A DNA stretch of 64,000 nucleotides from Flavobacteriales bacterium (GCA_022402535.1 JAKRSD010000026.1:56349-120348), one strand, 5' to 3'. Counted from the first letter of the stretch, positions 47,920-58,645 are shown. Notes: generated from the letters alone by a model not told the origin. Numbers and translations are program-made.

Positions 47920-49002
47920 ATGAAAAAAGAATTAGGAATTGTTGTTTTGCTTGTGTTGTTTGTATCTTATGGCTACGGTCAGTTAAAAACGTATGTAACT
48001 CCCGCTGCCGATTTGGTTCAACAGGATTTCTTTGGATACACGGCTCAGGTGTTTAATATACAGCAATTTGGAAGCGCTAATGCAATCGGTCGTTTTAAGG
48101 GTGGAGAAAATGCGGTTCAGTTAGACCAAGGAATTATAATGACCACAGGAACTATCCTTAATGAGGGAAAAGGCCCACATGGTCCGAATGATAAACCGAA
48201 TGCAGGTGTATATTTTAATTCAAGTTCGATGGCATTGCCCGAGCACATAAAATCTTTTTTGGTTGATGAATTAAGCCTAAGCAATGATGTGCATGATGTG
48301 TCGCGAATCAGGTTTGATTTTGTGGCAGAGGGTGACAGTGTTGAGTTTGTTTATGTTTTTGGCTCAGAAGAGTATAACGAGTCAGTAATAACACAGTATA
48401 ATGACTTTTTTGTGGCTTTGCTGGAAGGAGATGAATTTGTCGGAGGCATCATGAATATGGCTCATTTGCCGGGAACACAAATCCCCGTATGTATTGAAAA
48501 CGTTAATAATGGGAAAAGTTATACCTGTACACCTCCAGCAGGCGAAAATCCTTCAAATTCGCAATATTTTGTAGATAATTGTGAAGGTTTGACTTTGCAA
48601 TATGACGGATATACGGTTCCATTGCGTGCTAAAGCGCCTGTGATTGCAGGCAACACATATCGACTTCATCTGATAGTGGCTGATGCGGGAGATGGAAGTT
48701 CAGACTCAGGCGTTTTTATTCAGAAAGGGTCGTTTTTAGTAAGTAATGAGGAACACCAATTGAACTCTTCCGAGATATCTATATTTCCCAATCCGGTAAC
48801 AGAGCAGTTAATTTTGTACTCTGCGGAGCCGATTTCTTCCTTTTCAATAACTGATATATCGGGTAAAACATACTCTGTTTCCGCATCAAAACCTGCTGAA
48901 ACAAACTATTCATTATCGGTTGAAAATCTGAGTGCCGGTTTATACTTTTTACAAGTGTTTTCCAACGGAAAAATATTTACCCAAAAGTTTATAAAACAGT
49001 AA
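47920..49002 (+). CDS. Choice-of-anchor-L protein, T9SS type A
   Basis: A 360-residue exported protein. Signal peptide (IVVLLVLFVSYGYGQ), one choice-of-anchor-L domain (about residues 20-270) with VEFVYVFGSEEYNESV, ITQYNDFFVALLEGDEFVGG, YFVDNCEG and ADAGDGSSDSGVF, then a type A sorting domain (ISIFPNPVTEQLILYS). The anchor-L domain occurs in proteins carrying varied C-terminal anchors; its ligand is not known. A close paralogous domain opens the gene at 50516, 1.5 kb away, across the M20 dipeptidase gene. Confidence 0.88.
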   Translation: MKKELGIVVLLVLFVSYGYGQLKTYVTPAADLVQQDFFGYTAQVFNIQQFGSANAIGRFKGGENAVQLDQGIIMTTGTILNEGKGPHGPNDKPNAGVYFNSSSMALPEHIKSFLVDELSLSNDVHDVSRIRFDFVAEGDSVEFVYVFGSEEYNESVITQYNDFFVALLEGDEFVGGIMNMAHLPGTQIPVCIENVNNGKSYTCTPPAGENPSNSQYFVDNCEGLTLQYDGYTVPLRAKAPVIAGNTYRLHLIVADAGDGSSDSGVFIQKGSFLVSNEEHQLNSSEISIFPNPVTEQLILYSAEPISSFSITDISGKTYSVSASKPAETNYSLSVENLSAGLYFLQVFSNGKIFTQKFIKQ

Positions 49003-49027
49003 AAGCCCGTTTTCACGAGCTTTTACT
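48998..49027. terminator. Bidirectional terminator candidate between convergent genes
   Basis: AGTAAAAGC (48998-49006) pairs with GCTTTTACT (49019-49027), with an inner CGT/ACG. It overlaps the stop of the anchor-L gene and lies just past the end of the dipeptidase gene on the other strand. Confidence 0.6.
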
Positions 49028-49044
49028 ATACTGATTTCAGATTT

Positions 49045-50415
49045 TTATTTTTTCAGTTCGGCATAATTATGAAAAAAGTGCGGAATGGTTTCAATGCCTT
49101 TCAGGTAGTTGAAAATACCGTACTTTTCGTTGGGTGAGTGAATGGCGTCGCTGTCCAACCCAAAACCCATCAATACTGATTTTAAACCCAATACTTCTTC
49201 AAAAAGTGCCACAATTGGAATACTTCCTCCGCCTCTGGCTGGAATCGGTTCTTTGCCGAACGTGGTATTCATAGCCATGGCAGCCGCTTTGTATTCGTTA
49301 GTATCGGTAGGGGTCACCACCGGTTTTCCGCCGTGGTGCGGTCTTACTTCCACTTTTACTGATGCCGGAGCAATGGATTTAAAATGACGGGCAAACAGTT
49401 CGGTGATTTTATCGGGGTCTTGCCCGGGAACCAAACGCATGGAAATTTTTGCAAACGCTTTGGAAGGAAGAACCGTTTTGGCACCTTCGCCAATGTATCC
49501 GCCCCAGATTCCGTTCACATCCAGCGTTGGACGAATCGAGGCTCTTTCAATCGTGCTGTAACCGCTTTCGCCCATTACATCGTCTATGTTTAAATCTCTT
49601 TTGTATTCTTCAAGACTGAAAGGCGTTTCAGCCATTTTGGCTCTGTCAGCAGCCGATACTTCAATCACATCATCATAAAAACCGGGGATGGTGATTTTGC
49701 GGTTTTCATCGTGCAGGGAGGCAATCATGGTACAAAGCACATTTACCGGATTGGCCACTGCTCCGCCATAAACACCTGAATGTAGGTCAATATTGGGGCC
49801 GGTAACTTCTACTTCCACATAACTTAAACCTCTCAATCCAACAGTTAATGACGGAACATCATTTGCTATCAGCGAAGTATCAGAAATTAAAATCACATCT
49901 CCCTGATAACGCTCTTTATTTTTTTCTAAGAAAGTCCCCAAATTCTCTGAACCCACTTCTTCTTCCCCTTCAATCATAAATTTTACATTGCACGAAAGGG
50001 TGTTGGTACGGTTCATCAATTCAAAGGCTTTCACGTGCATGAAAAACTGTCCTTTATCGTCGGCAGCCCCTCGGGCATAAATGTTTCCATCTTTTATCAC
50101 CGGCTCAAAAGGAGGAGAATCCCAAAGGTTAATAGGGTCAGGCGGTTGTACATCGTAATGCCCGTAAACAATTACCGTAGGAAGTGCAGGGTCAATTATT
50201 TTTTCTCCATAAACTACAGGAAAACCTTCGGTTTGAAGTAATTCTACATTATCGGCACCGGCTTCCTGCAAAAATTCTTTTACTTTTTCAGCCGTACGGA
50301 TTACATCCTGACTGTATTTAGAATCAGCACTTACTGAAGGGATTCGCAATAATTCAAGCAGTTCATTGATAAATCTTTCCTGATGTTGGTTCAGGTATTC
50401 ATTAATTACACTCAT
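49045..50415 (-). CDS. M20-family metallodipeptidase
   Basis: A 456-residue cytoplasmic di-zinc dipeptidase of the M20 family (CNDP/carnosinase-like clade). Metal ligands and catalytic residues are visible in order: YGHYDVQP (H, D), GAADDKG (bridging D), EGEEEVGS (general base Glu), ISDTS and DAIHSPNE (His). The dimerisation/lid domain is inserted between (about residues 190-310; VTGPNIDLHSGVYGG). It hydrolyses dipeptides, probably of broad specificity. No signal peptide. It is convergent with the anchor-L gene and divergent from the next. Confidence 0.93.
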   Translation of the reverse strand: MSVINEYLNQHQERFINELLELLRIPSVSADSKYSQDVIRTAEKVKEFLQEAGADNVELLQTEGFPVVYGEKIIDPALPTVIVYGHYDVQPPDPINLWDSPPFEPVIKDGNIYARGAADDKGQFFMHVKAFELMNRTNTLSCNVKFMIEGEEEVGSENLGTFLEKNKERYQGDVILISDTSLIANDVPSLTVGLRGLSYVEVEVTGPNIDLHSGVYGGAVANPVNVLCTMIASLHDENRKITIPGFYDDVIEVSAADRAKMAETPFSLEEYKRDLNIDDVMGESGYSTIERASIRPTLDVNGIWGGYIGEGAKTVLPSKAFAKISMRLVPGQDPDKITELFARHFKSIAPASVKVEVRPHHGGKPVVTPTDTNEYKAAAMAMNTTFGKEPIPARGGGSIPIVALFEEVLGLKSVLMGFGLDSDAIHSPNEKYGIFNYLKGIETIPHFFHNYAELKK

Positions 50416-50515
50416 TTTGGTATTCTTTTTGTGTTAATCGAAAATGTTCGGGCGGTAAAGTTCAGAATAATTCACAACAAAAACGGTTCACAATCGTTTA
50501 AAAACTGTAAATTTG

Positions 50516-52702
50516 ATGATTAAAAGTGTACACATATTGAGGACTGTAGCTACAACGGGAATGATACTGAGCCTTGCAATTTTACTTTTGCAGGGTGTTT
50601 CTGTTTATGGTCAGTTAATTACTGCCACACAAACACCAGTCAACTTAATACAGAATGTATTGTTGGGTGGAGGAGTTGAAGTAAGCAATATCAACTATGT
50701 TGGGAGCCCGGGTGCAGTAGGCGCTTTTAACGGAGCCAATACCAATTTAGGCCTGCAATCCGGAATTATCATGACAACTGGCACAATCAGTTCGAACATG
50801 AATGGTCCGATCGGTCCCAACAATTCTGCATCCGCGGGCATGTCAAATAATGCAGGAGCACCTCCAAATCCGGTAAGAGATTGGTTGGGCGGTCCCATCG
50901 GTACAACCGATTTTTACGATGCCGCCGTACTCAGTTTCGATTTCGTTCCTCAGGGCAATATGGTCAGTTTCCGTTATGTGTTCGGTTCCGAAGAGTACAA
51001 TGAGTTTGTAGGAACCCAGTATAATGATGCTTTCGGCTTTTTCATACAAGGACCTGGCATTGCAGGCGGTGTGCAGAATATGGCCCGTATCCCCGGGTCA
51101 AATGATGTGGTAGCTATCAATAGTGTAAATAATGGATATGCTACCGGTTGTAGTGTAGGAAATGCACCTTCAAATCCTGCTTACTTTGTAGATAATTGTA
51201 ACGGAGCGACCGTTCAATACGATGGGTTTACCAAAGTGCTTACGGCAAGTTCAAATGTGATTCCTTGCAGCACTTACCGCTTTTACATTGTAATTGCCGA
51301 TGTTGGTGATGGTCTTTATGATTCCGGCGTATTTTTGGAGGCTAAGAGTTTTGTAACCAATGCCAACACGGTTTCGGCTACCATTAATTCAGTAATTCCC
51401 GGTAGCACCGATTTGTTTGAAGGATGTGGAACCGCAACAATAACCTTTACCCGAACAGGTAATACTACCCAATCCCAGACACTCAATTTTACATTAACCG
51501 GAACGGCCACAAATGGGGTTGATTACGGCAATTTACCAACCTCCGTTACTTTTGCGCCCAATCAGACTCAGGTAACGTTAACGCTTACTCCATTAACAGA
51601 TGCAATAGTTGAAGGAGATGAGACGGTTGTGATTACCCTGGTGGATGAAACGCCTTGTCCTTCACAAAATCCGCCTTCGGTAACGATTGTCATTAAAGAA
51701 TATGAACCGGTTAGCCTTACGGCTCCCCCTGATGTTTTTAATACCTGCAATAATCAGGAAACAGTACTTGAAGCCATAGTTACAGGCGGCGCGAATAATT
51801 TGATTACCTGGAATAATGGGGGAGGAGTTGGAAATCCTATAACCGTATTTCCTCAGGTAACCACAACCTACACGGTTACGGTAACAGATCAGTGTTCGGG
51901 TGAAGTATTATCCGATCAGGTTACGGTACATGTACCCGTTTTTGAACCTCTTGAATTAACGGTGAGCAGAGACACTGCCATTTGTGGAGGTGAAGTGGTT
52001 ACATTATTTGCAAACCCTTCAGGTGGAATTGGAGGAACTACTATACAATGGAGTACCGGTTCAACAGATAATACAATTACCGTTTCACCCCAGCAAACAA
52101 CAAACTATACTGTTTCTGTGGTGGATGAATGTGGAAACCGGGTAGAGAAAAAAATTACTGTATTTGTTCAGAGTCCAACGGCTGGTTTTTCTTACCAATA
52201 TCTTGAAAATGATGTGGTTCAGTTAATTGACGGGTCCACTCCAGATGTGGTAGATTGGCTTTGGCTGATAGAACCGTTGAGTGCTCCGTTTGGAAGCGGA
52301 GACAGTCTGATTGAGCAAAATCCGATATATCAATTTCCTGATACTGGATTATTCAGAGTTACATTAATCGTGAGGAATTTTTACGGATGTTATGACACCA
52401 CGATTCAAATTATCCGTTCTTATCCGCCTTTCAATTTTTATATTCCCAATGCATTTACGCCCACGGAAGATTTTATCAATGACTTTTTTGATGGGAAAGG
52501 GGAGGGATTTATAGATTATGAAATGTTAATCTTCAACCGATGGGGAGAACAGATTTATAAATCTATAGATTATGGTCGGGGTTGGCATGGTATACATCGG
52601 GGTAAACCCGTAAAACAGGATGTTTATGTGTATAAATTTAAATTGACCACCCCTGTAGGATTAATCTACCGTTATCAGGGACATGTTACTCTAATCCGAT
52701 AA
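50516..52702 (+). CDS. Choice-of-anchor-L and Calx-beta protein, T9SS type B
   Basis: About 728 residues, exported. Signal segment (ILSLAILLLQGVSVYGQ), a choice-of-anchor-L domain (about 30-275; FRYVFGSEEYNEF; IADVGDGLYDSGVF), a Calx-beta-like repeat (about 290-385; TNGVDYGNLPTSVTFAPN; IVEGDETVVITLVD), two beta modules (TCNNQETVLEAIVTGG; AICGGEVVTLFANPSGG), a PKD-like module, and the type B (gliding-motility CHU_C) end: FYIPNAFTPTEDFINDFF and LIFNRWGEQIYKS. ATG 50516 directly follows a TAAATTTG; if that is the -7 box, translation would begin at a later codon such as the ATG at 50561. Runs into the next T9SS gene with a 7-nt gap. Confidence 0.87.
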   Translation: MIKSVHILRTVATTGMILSLAILLLQGVSVYGQLITATQTPVNLIQNVLLGGGVEVSNINYVGSPGAVGAFNGANTNLGLQSGIIMTTGTISSNMNGPIGPNNSASAGMSNNAGAPPNPVRDWLGGPIGTTDFYDAAVLSFDFVPQGNMVSFRYVFGSEEYNEFVGTQYNDAFGFFIQGPGIAGGVQNMARIPGSNDVVAINSVNNGYATGCSVGNAPSNPAYFVDNCNGATVQYDGFTKVLTASSNVIPCSTYRFYIVIADVGDGLYDSGVFLEAKSFVTNANTVSATINSVIPGSTDLFEGCGTATITFTRTGNTTQSQTLNFTLTGTATNGVDYGNLPTSVTFAPNQTQVTLTLTPLTDAIVEGDETVVITLVDETPCPSQNPPSVTIVIKEYEPVSLTAPPDVFNTCNNQETVLEAIVTGGANNLITWNNGGGVGNPITVFPQVTTTYTVTVTDQCSGEVLSDQVTVHVPVFEPLELTVSRDTAICGGEVVTLFANPSGGIGGTTIQWSTGSTDNTITVSPQQTTNYTVSVVDECGNRVEKKITVFVQSPTAGFSYQYLENDVVQLIDGSTPDVVDWLWLIEPLSAPFGSGDSLIEQNPIYQFPDTGLFRVTLIVRNFYGCYDTTIQIIRSYPPFNFYIPNAFTPTEDFINDFFDGKGEGFIDYEMLIFNRWGEQIYKSIDYGRGWHGIHRGKPVKQDVYVYKFKLTTPVGLIYRYQGHVTLIR

Positions 52703-52709
52703 ATTTATA

Positions 52710-54929
52710 ATGCCTTATATTTTGAAGAATATCATCAAATATGCGGCATTAACCTTTTTCGGTGTATTACTTTCGCTTTACAGTTTTAACGCCAAGGCAA
52801 CCCATATCGTGGGTGGAGAGTTATATTACGATTGCTTAGGCGGCAATACCTACAGAATTACGCTTAAGATTTATAGAGATTGCGGCCCCACCGCCCAGGC
52901 TCCTTATGACAACCCGGCAAACGTAAGTGTGTTTGGACCCAATAATCAATTGATTGTTAATTTGTCACTTCCTTTTCCGGGTTCAACCAATGTGCCTTTC
53001 GTGGCTACTAACCCCTGTTTTCAGGCACCTCCCAATGTTTGTGTGGAGGAAGCGGTTTACCAGTTAACAACAACTCTTCCGGTTTCAGCCACCGGCTTAT
53101 TGACCTTGGCTTATCAACGTTGTTGCCGTAATAACAGTATTCTAAATATTGTAGCACCACAAAATACAGGCTCAACATACACAGAAACGATTCCGGCATC
53201 CAATAATATTGTTTGTAACAGCAGCCCCCGGTTTACCAACTTTCCGCCCATTGCTCTTTGTGTGGGTGATAGTTTGGTGTTTGACCACTCGGCAACCGAT
53301 CCCGATGGCGATTCTTTGGTTTATGAATTATGTGCCACGTACCAGGGGGCTGACCCAAATAATCCGATGCCTGTACCCACATCAAATCCTCCCTTTGATT
53401 TTATTTTATTCAGCGCGCCGTACACCCAACTTTTACCAATTGCCAGCAATCCACCTATTACCATCAATCCGGAAACCGGAATCCTAAGAGTAAATCCCAC
53501 GATTCAAGGACAATTTGTGGTGGGGGTTTGCGCAAAAGAGTATAGAAACGGAGTTCAGATAGGTACTCACAGGCGAGATTTTCAGTTTAATGTAACCGTT
53601 TGCCAAACGAACGTAAACTCCATATTTCAACTTCCCAATAATTTAATTACCAATCAGAATGGGGAAGTGGTAAGTTGCGGAAACTATGAAATGACTTTTA
53701 CCAATCAAAGTCTGAATGGCTCCTATTATTTCTGGGATTTTGGCGTTCCCGGCATTACATCGGATGTTTCTACGTTGGTTAACCCCACCTATACTTACGC
53801 TGACACCGGAACCTATACGATAATGTTGGTAGCAAACCCGGGTTATTTTTGCGCCGATACAGCATATCGGACATTAGTTATAAAGCCTTTGATTAATGCA
53901 GGATTTAATCCAAATCCTCCCCAATGTCTTCCGGGAAATTCCTTTTCATTCAACGGATCAGGAACATTTAGCGACGGGGCTCAATTTAATTGGAATTTTG
54001 GAGCTAATGCCAATCCGCCAACCGCAACTACACAAAATGTTGCCGGGGTACAATTTTCCACTTTCGGAAGTTTTCCTGTTTCATTTACTATTACAGATAA
54101 TTTGTGTACTCAAACCGTTACAGATTCGGTTACCGTGTACGGCCCTTTGATCGGAAACTGGGAAATTGGGGAAGGTGCCGGTTGTGCCCCGTTTACGATT
54201 CAGTTTGAAAACACTTCACAGACTTCTAACTTACCCGTTTCATATTTATGGAATTTTGGAAATGGCGCTTCTAGCAGTTCTGAAAATCCTATACATACCT
54301 ATACTGTTCCAGGGTCTTATGATGTGAGTCTGACGGTAACGGATTTATCGGGATGTAATCCAAACGCATTTGTATTATTACCCGATGCAGTAAATGTGTA
54401 TCCTGTTCCTGTGGCCAACTTTGATTTCGATCCCAAAGAGGTTTCTGTATTTTATGCCAATATCCGTTACACGGATTTATCTACAGGGGGTACATCCTGC
54501 TTTTACTCATTCGGTGATGGAGAAACATCTACCGCCTGCAATGGTTGGCATGAGTATATGGATGGCGGAAATTACCCGATCACGCAGATTGTAACCAACG
54601 AATTTGGCTGTGCTGACACTTTGGTGCAGATTGTGAGAATAATTCCTGAATATGGACTATATATTCCTAATGCCTTTACTCCTGAAGGAGATGGCATTAA
54701 TGAGTTTTGGGAGGTAAAAGGTATCGGTGTGCAGGATTATCATTTGGTGTTATTTAACCGTTGGGGCGAACGCATTTTTGAGACAGAAACATTCAAGCAT
54801 TATTGGAACGGTAGAAAATACAACCGCGGAGATATCGTACAGCAGGATGTATACGCCTATAAAATATGGGTACGCGATGTATTCGGACGCCAGCACCAGT
54901 ATTATGGGCATGTGATGCTCATTAAATAA
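52710..54929 (+). CDS. PKD-domain surface protein, T9SS type B
   Basis: A 739-residue exported protein. Signal peptide (LTFFGVLLSLYSFNAKA), then THIVGGELYYDCLGGNTYRI, the opening of a Bacteroidota gliding-associated family, an Ig-like region, several PKD modules (GSYYFWDFGVPG; YLWNFGNGASSSSENPIHTY; CFYSFGDGETSTACNGWHEY) and the type B sorting end (LYIPNAFTPEGDGINEFWEV; LFNRWGERIFETE). Seven nt downstream of the anchor-L/Calx-beta gene: an operon of two type B cargoes. Its stop abuts, with no gap, the stop of the convergent cyclase gene. Confidence 0.9.
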   Translation: MPYILKNIIKYAALTFFGVLLSLYSFNAKATHIVGGELYYDCLGGNTYRITLKIYRDCGPTAQAPYDNPANVSVFGPNNQLIVNLSLPFPGSTNVPFVATNPCFQAPPNVCVEEAVYQLTTTLPVSATGLLTLAYQRCCRNNSILNIVAPQNTGSTYTETIPASNNIVCNSSPRFTNFPPIALCVGDSLVFDHSATDPDGDSLVYELCATYQGADPNNPMPVPTSNPPFDFILFSAPYTQLLPIASNPPITINPETGILRVNPTIQGQFVVGVCAKEYRNGVQIGTHRRDFQFNVTVCQTNVNSIFQLPNNLITNQNGEVVSCGNYEMTFTNQSLNGSYYFWDFGVPGITSDVSTLVNPTYTYADTGTYTIMLVANPGYFCADTAYRTLVIKPLINAGFNPNPPQCLPGNSFSFNGSGTFSDGAQFNWNFGANANPPTATTQNVAGVQFSTFGSFPVSFTITDNLCTQTVTDSVTVYGPLIGNWEIGEGAGCAPFTIQFENTSQTSNLPVSYLWNFGNGASSSSENPIHTYTVPGSYDVSLTVTDLSGCNPNAFVLLPDAVNVYPVPVANFDFDPKEVSVFYANIRYTDLSTGGTSCFYSFGDGETSTACNGWHEYMDGGNYPITQIVTNEFGCADTLVQIVRIIPEYGLYIPNAFTPEGDGINEFWEVKGIGVQDYHLVLFNRWGERIFETETFKHYWNGRKYNRGDIVQQDVYAYKIWVRDVFGRQHQYYGHVMLIK

Positions 54930-56858
54930 TCAGGCTTTTTCAGCCCAATACATGCGCATTTCTCCTTTACCTTTAACGTCTGTTATTCCTTTTTCTGTGA
55001 ATTTAAATGCAGGGTTATTTTTCAACATATTGAATGTGGCTTCTGATGTATTAATCTTTCCGATTGTGCCATGAGATTCCATACGGGCTGCAATATTTAC
55101 GGTATCTCCCCATACATCATACTGAAATTTATTTAACCCTACGATTCCGGCAACCACACTGCCTGAATGTACACCGATTCGTATGTTTATTTTGGATGTC
55201 GTATGTTTTGCATTTCTGTTGTCCATATAATCTAAAATAGCTATAGCGGCCATTATCGTTTTTTCAGCATGATCTGAGTTGGGTATGGGTAATCCACATA
55301 CAGCCATATAGGCATCGCCGATGGTTTTAATTTTTTCGAGTCCGTGTTTTTTTATAATTCTGTCAAACTCACTAAAACAATCATTCAGTTCTTCTACCAA
55401 CTGGCCTGGTGATAATTGTTCTGAAAGTTTTGTAAAATCTACGAAATCTGTAAAAATGATAGTTACGTTTTCGAATACTTTGGCATCTGAACTTCCCTTT
55501 GTTTTTAATTCCATGGCCGTGTGCTCAGGAAGTATATTCAACAAGAGGGCATCGCTTCTTTTCTTTCCCTGATAAACGGTAATGGCCAGAATAATTAGGA
55601 GAAATAAGGTTACTCCCGAACTGAATAAGGCAATACGTTGATTTTGTACCCGGGCATCTTTTTCTGCAATAATAAGATCTTTCACCGCTTTTTCTTTTTC
55701 AAATGCCAGACTGTCCTCCAGCATTTTCTTTTCATATTCAAATTTAAATTGCTGTTTAAAAACGGCCTTGCGACTTTCTTCTCCAATCAGGCTGTCTCTC
55801 ATGGTTAAATGCAGTTCATGCATTTCAAGGGCGTTTTTATAGTCGCCATTTTTTTCATAAGCCTTATACAATCCCCGGGCCGCTTTTTGAATTAAATCCA
55901 CCATGCCTATTTCTTTAGCCAATACGATGGCCTCTTGATTGGTTTGAATGCTTTTTAGGGTTAATCCTAATTGGTCATAAACTAATCCTAAGCCAATCAG
56001 TGCATCTGTTGAGGCTGAGCGATCCCCTATTTTTCTGCTTAGTCCAAGACTTTCTGAATACAAGTTTTCGGCCTCTGTAAATTTATTTTTTTCTAAATAA
56101 ATATGTCCCATATTGGTAAGTGTAAGAGCACTTCCTTTTGCGTCGTTTAATCTTTTTTTAATCTTCAGGCTTTCGTTGTAATATTTCATGGCATTTATTT
56201 CGTCGCCTTTTTTGGCGTAAACCATTCCTATATTGTTTAGTGAGGCAGCCATGCCTGCGGTATCTCTCAGTTCTTTCTTTATTTGAAGACTGCGTAAGTG
56301 ATAATTCATGGCATTTTCAAAATCGCCCTGATCATTCATCAAAATCCCCATATTATTGAGGGTTTTGGCTTTGCCGGGCAAATCATTGATGGATTCCTTG
56401 ATTTTCAAACTCTGGTTATAATACTCCATTGCCCTCGTATATAATCCCTGGTCGGTTAATATCAGGGCTATGTTGTTCATAGATATGGATACACCGGTTA
56501 AGTCGCCCAGTTTTCTGTCCAGTTCCATACAACGGGTGTAGTTTTCTATAGCGAGTACAAATTCGCCAAGATTCCAATAAGCTACCCCTAACGTATTATA
56601 TGCTTTTGATTGAAATGTTTCCTCTTTATTTTCGATAGCCAACTTGAGCATTTCATTAGCGAAATGAACCGCACTGTCGGGTTGGGTAAACATATAATAA
56701 TCCCACACTAAATTATCCAAAGCCTCAAGTCTCACCACATAAGAGCGCGATTCATCAAGCCATAATGAAGTCAACTCCTCCCGATTTAGTTGGGCAGTAG
56801 CTAACGTGGGTAAAATAAAAAAGTAAATTCCTGCAAATACAGAAACACAAAATCTCAT
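54930..56858 (-). CDS. TPR-linked class III adenylate cyclase
   Basis: A 642-residue membrane protein. Signal peptide/anchor (FFILPTLATAQ), about seven tetratricopeptide repeats (residues 85-350) outside the membrane, a coiled coil (about 365-405), one transmembrane helix (about 410-430) and a cytoplasmic class III cyclase domain (465-640). Metal ligands D471 (FTDFVDFT) and D515 (IGDAYMAV), the purine-selecting K511 and D581 (YDVWGDTVN), and N588 and R592 for catalysis are all present. Lys/Asp at these sites indicates ATP, not GTP, so the product would be cAMP. The TPR sensor ligand is unknown. Confidence 0.9.
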   Translation of the reverse strand: MRFCVSVFAGIYFFILPTLATAQLNREELTSLWLDESRSYVVRLEALDNLVWDYYMFTQPDSAVHFANEMLKLAIENKEETFQSKAYNTLGVAYWNLGEFVLAIENYTRCMELDRKLGDLTGVSISMNNIALILTDQGLYTRAMEYYNQSLKIKESINDLPGKAKTLNNMGILMNDQGDFENAMNYHLRSLQIKKELRDTAGMAASLNNIGMVYAKKGDEINAMKYYNESLKIKKRLNDAKGSALTLTNMGHIYLEKNKFTEAENLYSESLGLSRKIGDRSASTDALIGLGLVYDQLGLTLKSIQTNQEAIVLAKEIGMVDLIQKAARGLYKAYEKNGDYKNALEMHELHLTMRDSLIGEESRKAVFKQQFKFEYEKKMLEDSLAFEKEKAVKDLIIAEKDARVQNQRIALFSSGVTLFLLIILAITVYQGKKRSDALLLNILPEHTAMELKTKGSSDAKVFENVTIIFTDFVDFTKLSEQLSPGQLVEELNDCFSEFDRIIKKHGLEKIKTIGDAYMAVCGLPIPNSDHAEKTIMAAIAILDYMDNRNAKHTTSKINIRIGVHSGSVVAGIVGLNKFQYDVWGDTVNIAARMESHGTIGKINTSEATFNMLKNNPAFKFTEKGITDVKGKGEMRMYWAEKA

Positions 56859-56915
56859 GAGGGCTGAGTTAGGTTCACGAATATAGTGAAATTAATTCCC
56901 TCAGAAAAATGCTGG

Positions 56916-58601
56916 TTATTTCAATCTGTCTTTTAAAAGCAGGTTATTTTTACGAGCAGTATCCAAAGCAATGTCATAGCCAGCATCGGCATGGCGGATA
57001 ACCCCCATCGCCGGGTCATTATTCAACACACGGGCAAGTCTTTTTTCGGCATCATCAGTTCCGTCGGCCAATATTACCATACCGGCATGTATGGAATATC
57101 CCATTCCCACGCCGCCGCCATGATGCAGCGACACCCAGGAAGCGCCGCCTGCGGTGTTGATTAATGCATTCAATACAGGCCAATCGGCAACAGCATCGGA
57201 ACCGTCGAGCATGGCTTCGGTTTCACGGTTGGGAGAGGCCACCGAGCCGGTATCTAAATGGTCGCGACCGATTATAATGGGGGCTTTAACTTTTCCTTCG
57301 CGAACCAGTTTGTTGAATGCCAGGGCTGCTTTTTGTCTGGCTCCCATCGGTAACCAACAGATTCTGGCGGGTAGGCCCTGAAACGCAATACGTTCTTTGG
57401 CTAATGAAAGCCAACGCAGAAGCGAAGTGTCCTCCGGGAATAATTCTTTCAGCACTTCATCACAGGTGAAAATATCCTGTTGATCTCCACTGAGAGCCAC
57501 AAAACGGAAAGGTCCGCTCCCTTTACAAAATAATGGACGGATGAATGCCGGCACAAACCCGGGAAAATCAAACGCATTTTTTACCCCTCTTTTGTCGTGC
57601 GCCTGTCCCCGAAGATTGTTTCCGTAGTCAAAAGTCACGGCTCCTCTTTTTTGCAGTTCCAACATTTGATTCACATGCAGGGCCATGGTATCCAAAGACA
57701 GTTCAGAGTATTTTTCAGGGTTGGTTTCGCGGAGTACTTTCGCTTCATCAACGCTAAGATTTTTGGGGAAATATCCGATCAGCTCATCGTGAGCGGACGT
57801 CTGGTCGGTTAATGTATCGGGTGTGATATTTCGGTCAATGAGTCGCTGAAGTAAATCCACGGCATTACATAACACGCCTATGGAAAGCCCTTTTCCTTCG
57901 GATTTGAATTGTAGAGCGGCATCAATGGCTTCATCAATATCGCTGAATTTATAATCCAGATAGCGGGTTTCAAGGCGTTTGTCGATTCGCCACTCTTCTA
58001 TTTCCGCACACAGAGCCACCCCTTCGTTCATAGTGATGGCTAAGGGTTGGGCGCCACCCATTCCGCCCAATCCGGCAGTAACGTTTAACGTGCCTTTGAG
58101 GCTGCCTCCAAAATGTTGTCTGGCAAGTTCTGCATAGGTTTCATAGGTGCCCTGAACAATTCCTTGCGAACCGATATATATCCACGAACCGGCGGTCATT
58201 TGACCATACATCATCAACCCTTTGGCATCCAGCTCGCGAAAATGTTCCCAATTGGCCCAGTTGGGAACCAACATGGAATTTGAAATAAGAACTCTGGGCG
58301 CATCTTTGTGGGTAGGCAGAATACCTACAGGTTTTCCGGATTGAATGAGAAGGGTTTCATCTTCATTCAAATCTTTGAGAGCTTTTACTATCAAGTGAAA
58401 TGCTTCGGGATTGCGCGCCGCTTTGCCCAATCCGCCATACACAATTAAATCTTCGGGGCGTTCGGCCACATCCGGGTCTAAGTTGTTGTGCAACATTCTT
58501 AACGCAGCTTCCTGTACCCATCCTTTGCAGGAAATTTCGGTACCTATAGGCGTTTTAAGGGTGGATATATCCAGTTTTTGAGAAATTTCTGTTGTGCTCA
58601 T
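56916..58601 (-). CDS. hutU: Urocanate hydratase
   Basis: A 561-residue cytoplasmic enzyme that uses tightly bound NAD+ to hydrate urocanate to imidazolonepropionate, step two of histidine degradation. Recognised by [49 protein letters not shown], the NAD-binding [10 protein letters not shown] and [15 protein letters not shown]. Other hut genes (hutH, hutI, hutG) are not in the window. Transcription probably begins from the TACTTTTG box at 58646-58653 on the - strand. Confidence 0.96.
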   Translation of the reverse strand: MSTTEISQKLDISTLKTPIGTEISCKGWVQEAALRMLHNNLDPDVAERPEDLIVYGGLGKAARNPEAFHLIVKALKDLNEDETLLIQSGKPVGILPTHKDAPRVLISNSMLVPNWANWEHFRELDAKGLMMYGQMTAGSWIYIGSQGIVQGTYETYAELARQHFGGSLKGTLNVTAGLGGMGGAQPLAITMNEGVALCAEIEEWRIDKRLETRYLDYKFSDIDEAIDAALQFKSEGKGLSIGVLCNAVDLLQRLIDRNITPDTLTDQTSAHDELIGYFPKNLSVDEAKVLRETNPEKYSELSLDTMALHVNQMLELQKRGAVTFDYGNNLRGQAHDKRGVKNAFDFPGFVPAFIRPLFCKGSGPFRFVALSGDQQDIFTCDEVLKELFPEDTSLLRWLSLAKERIAFQGLPARICWLPMGARQKAALAFNKLVREGKVKAPIIIGRDHLDTGSVASPNRETEAMLDGSDAVADWPVLNALINTAGGASWVSLHHGGGVGMGYSIHAGMVILADGTDDAEKRLARVLNNDPAMGVIRHADAGYDIALDTARKNNLLLKDRLK

Positions 58602-58645
58602 AAAATCGTTTTTATTGTAAACAAACCGGTCGAAATCCGGTTCCG

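Noticed and set aside
50508..50515. TAAATTTG as a -7 box for the anchor-L/Calx-beta gene
   Set aside because: It abuts the ATG at 50516 with no -33 element; using it would force a later start. Left undecided and not called as a promoter.
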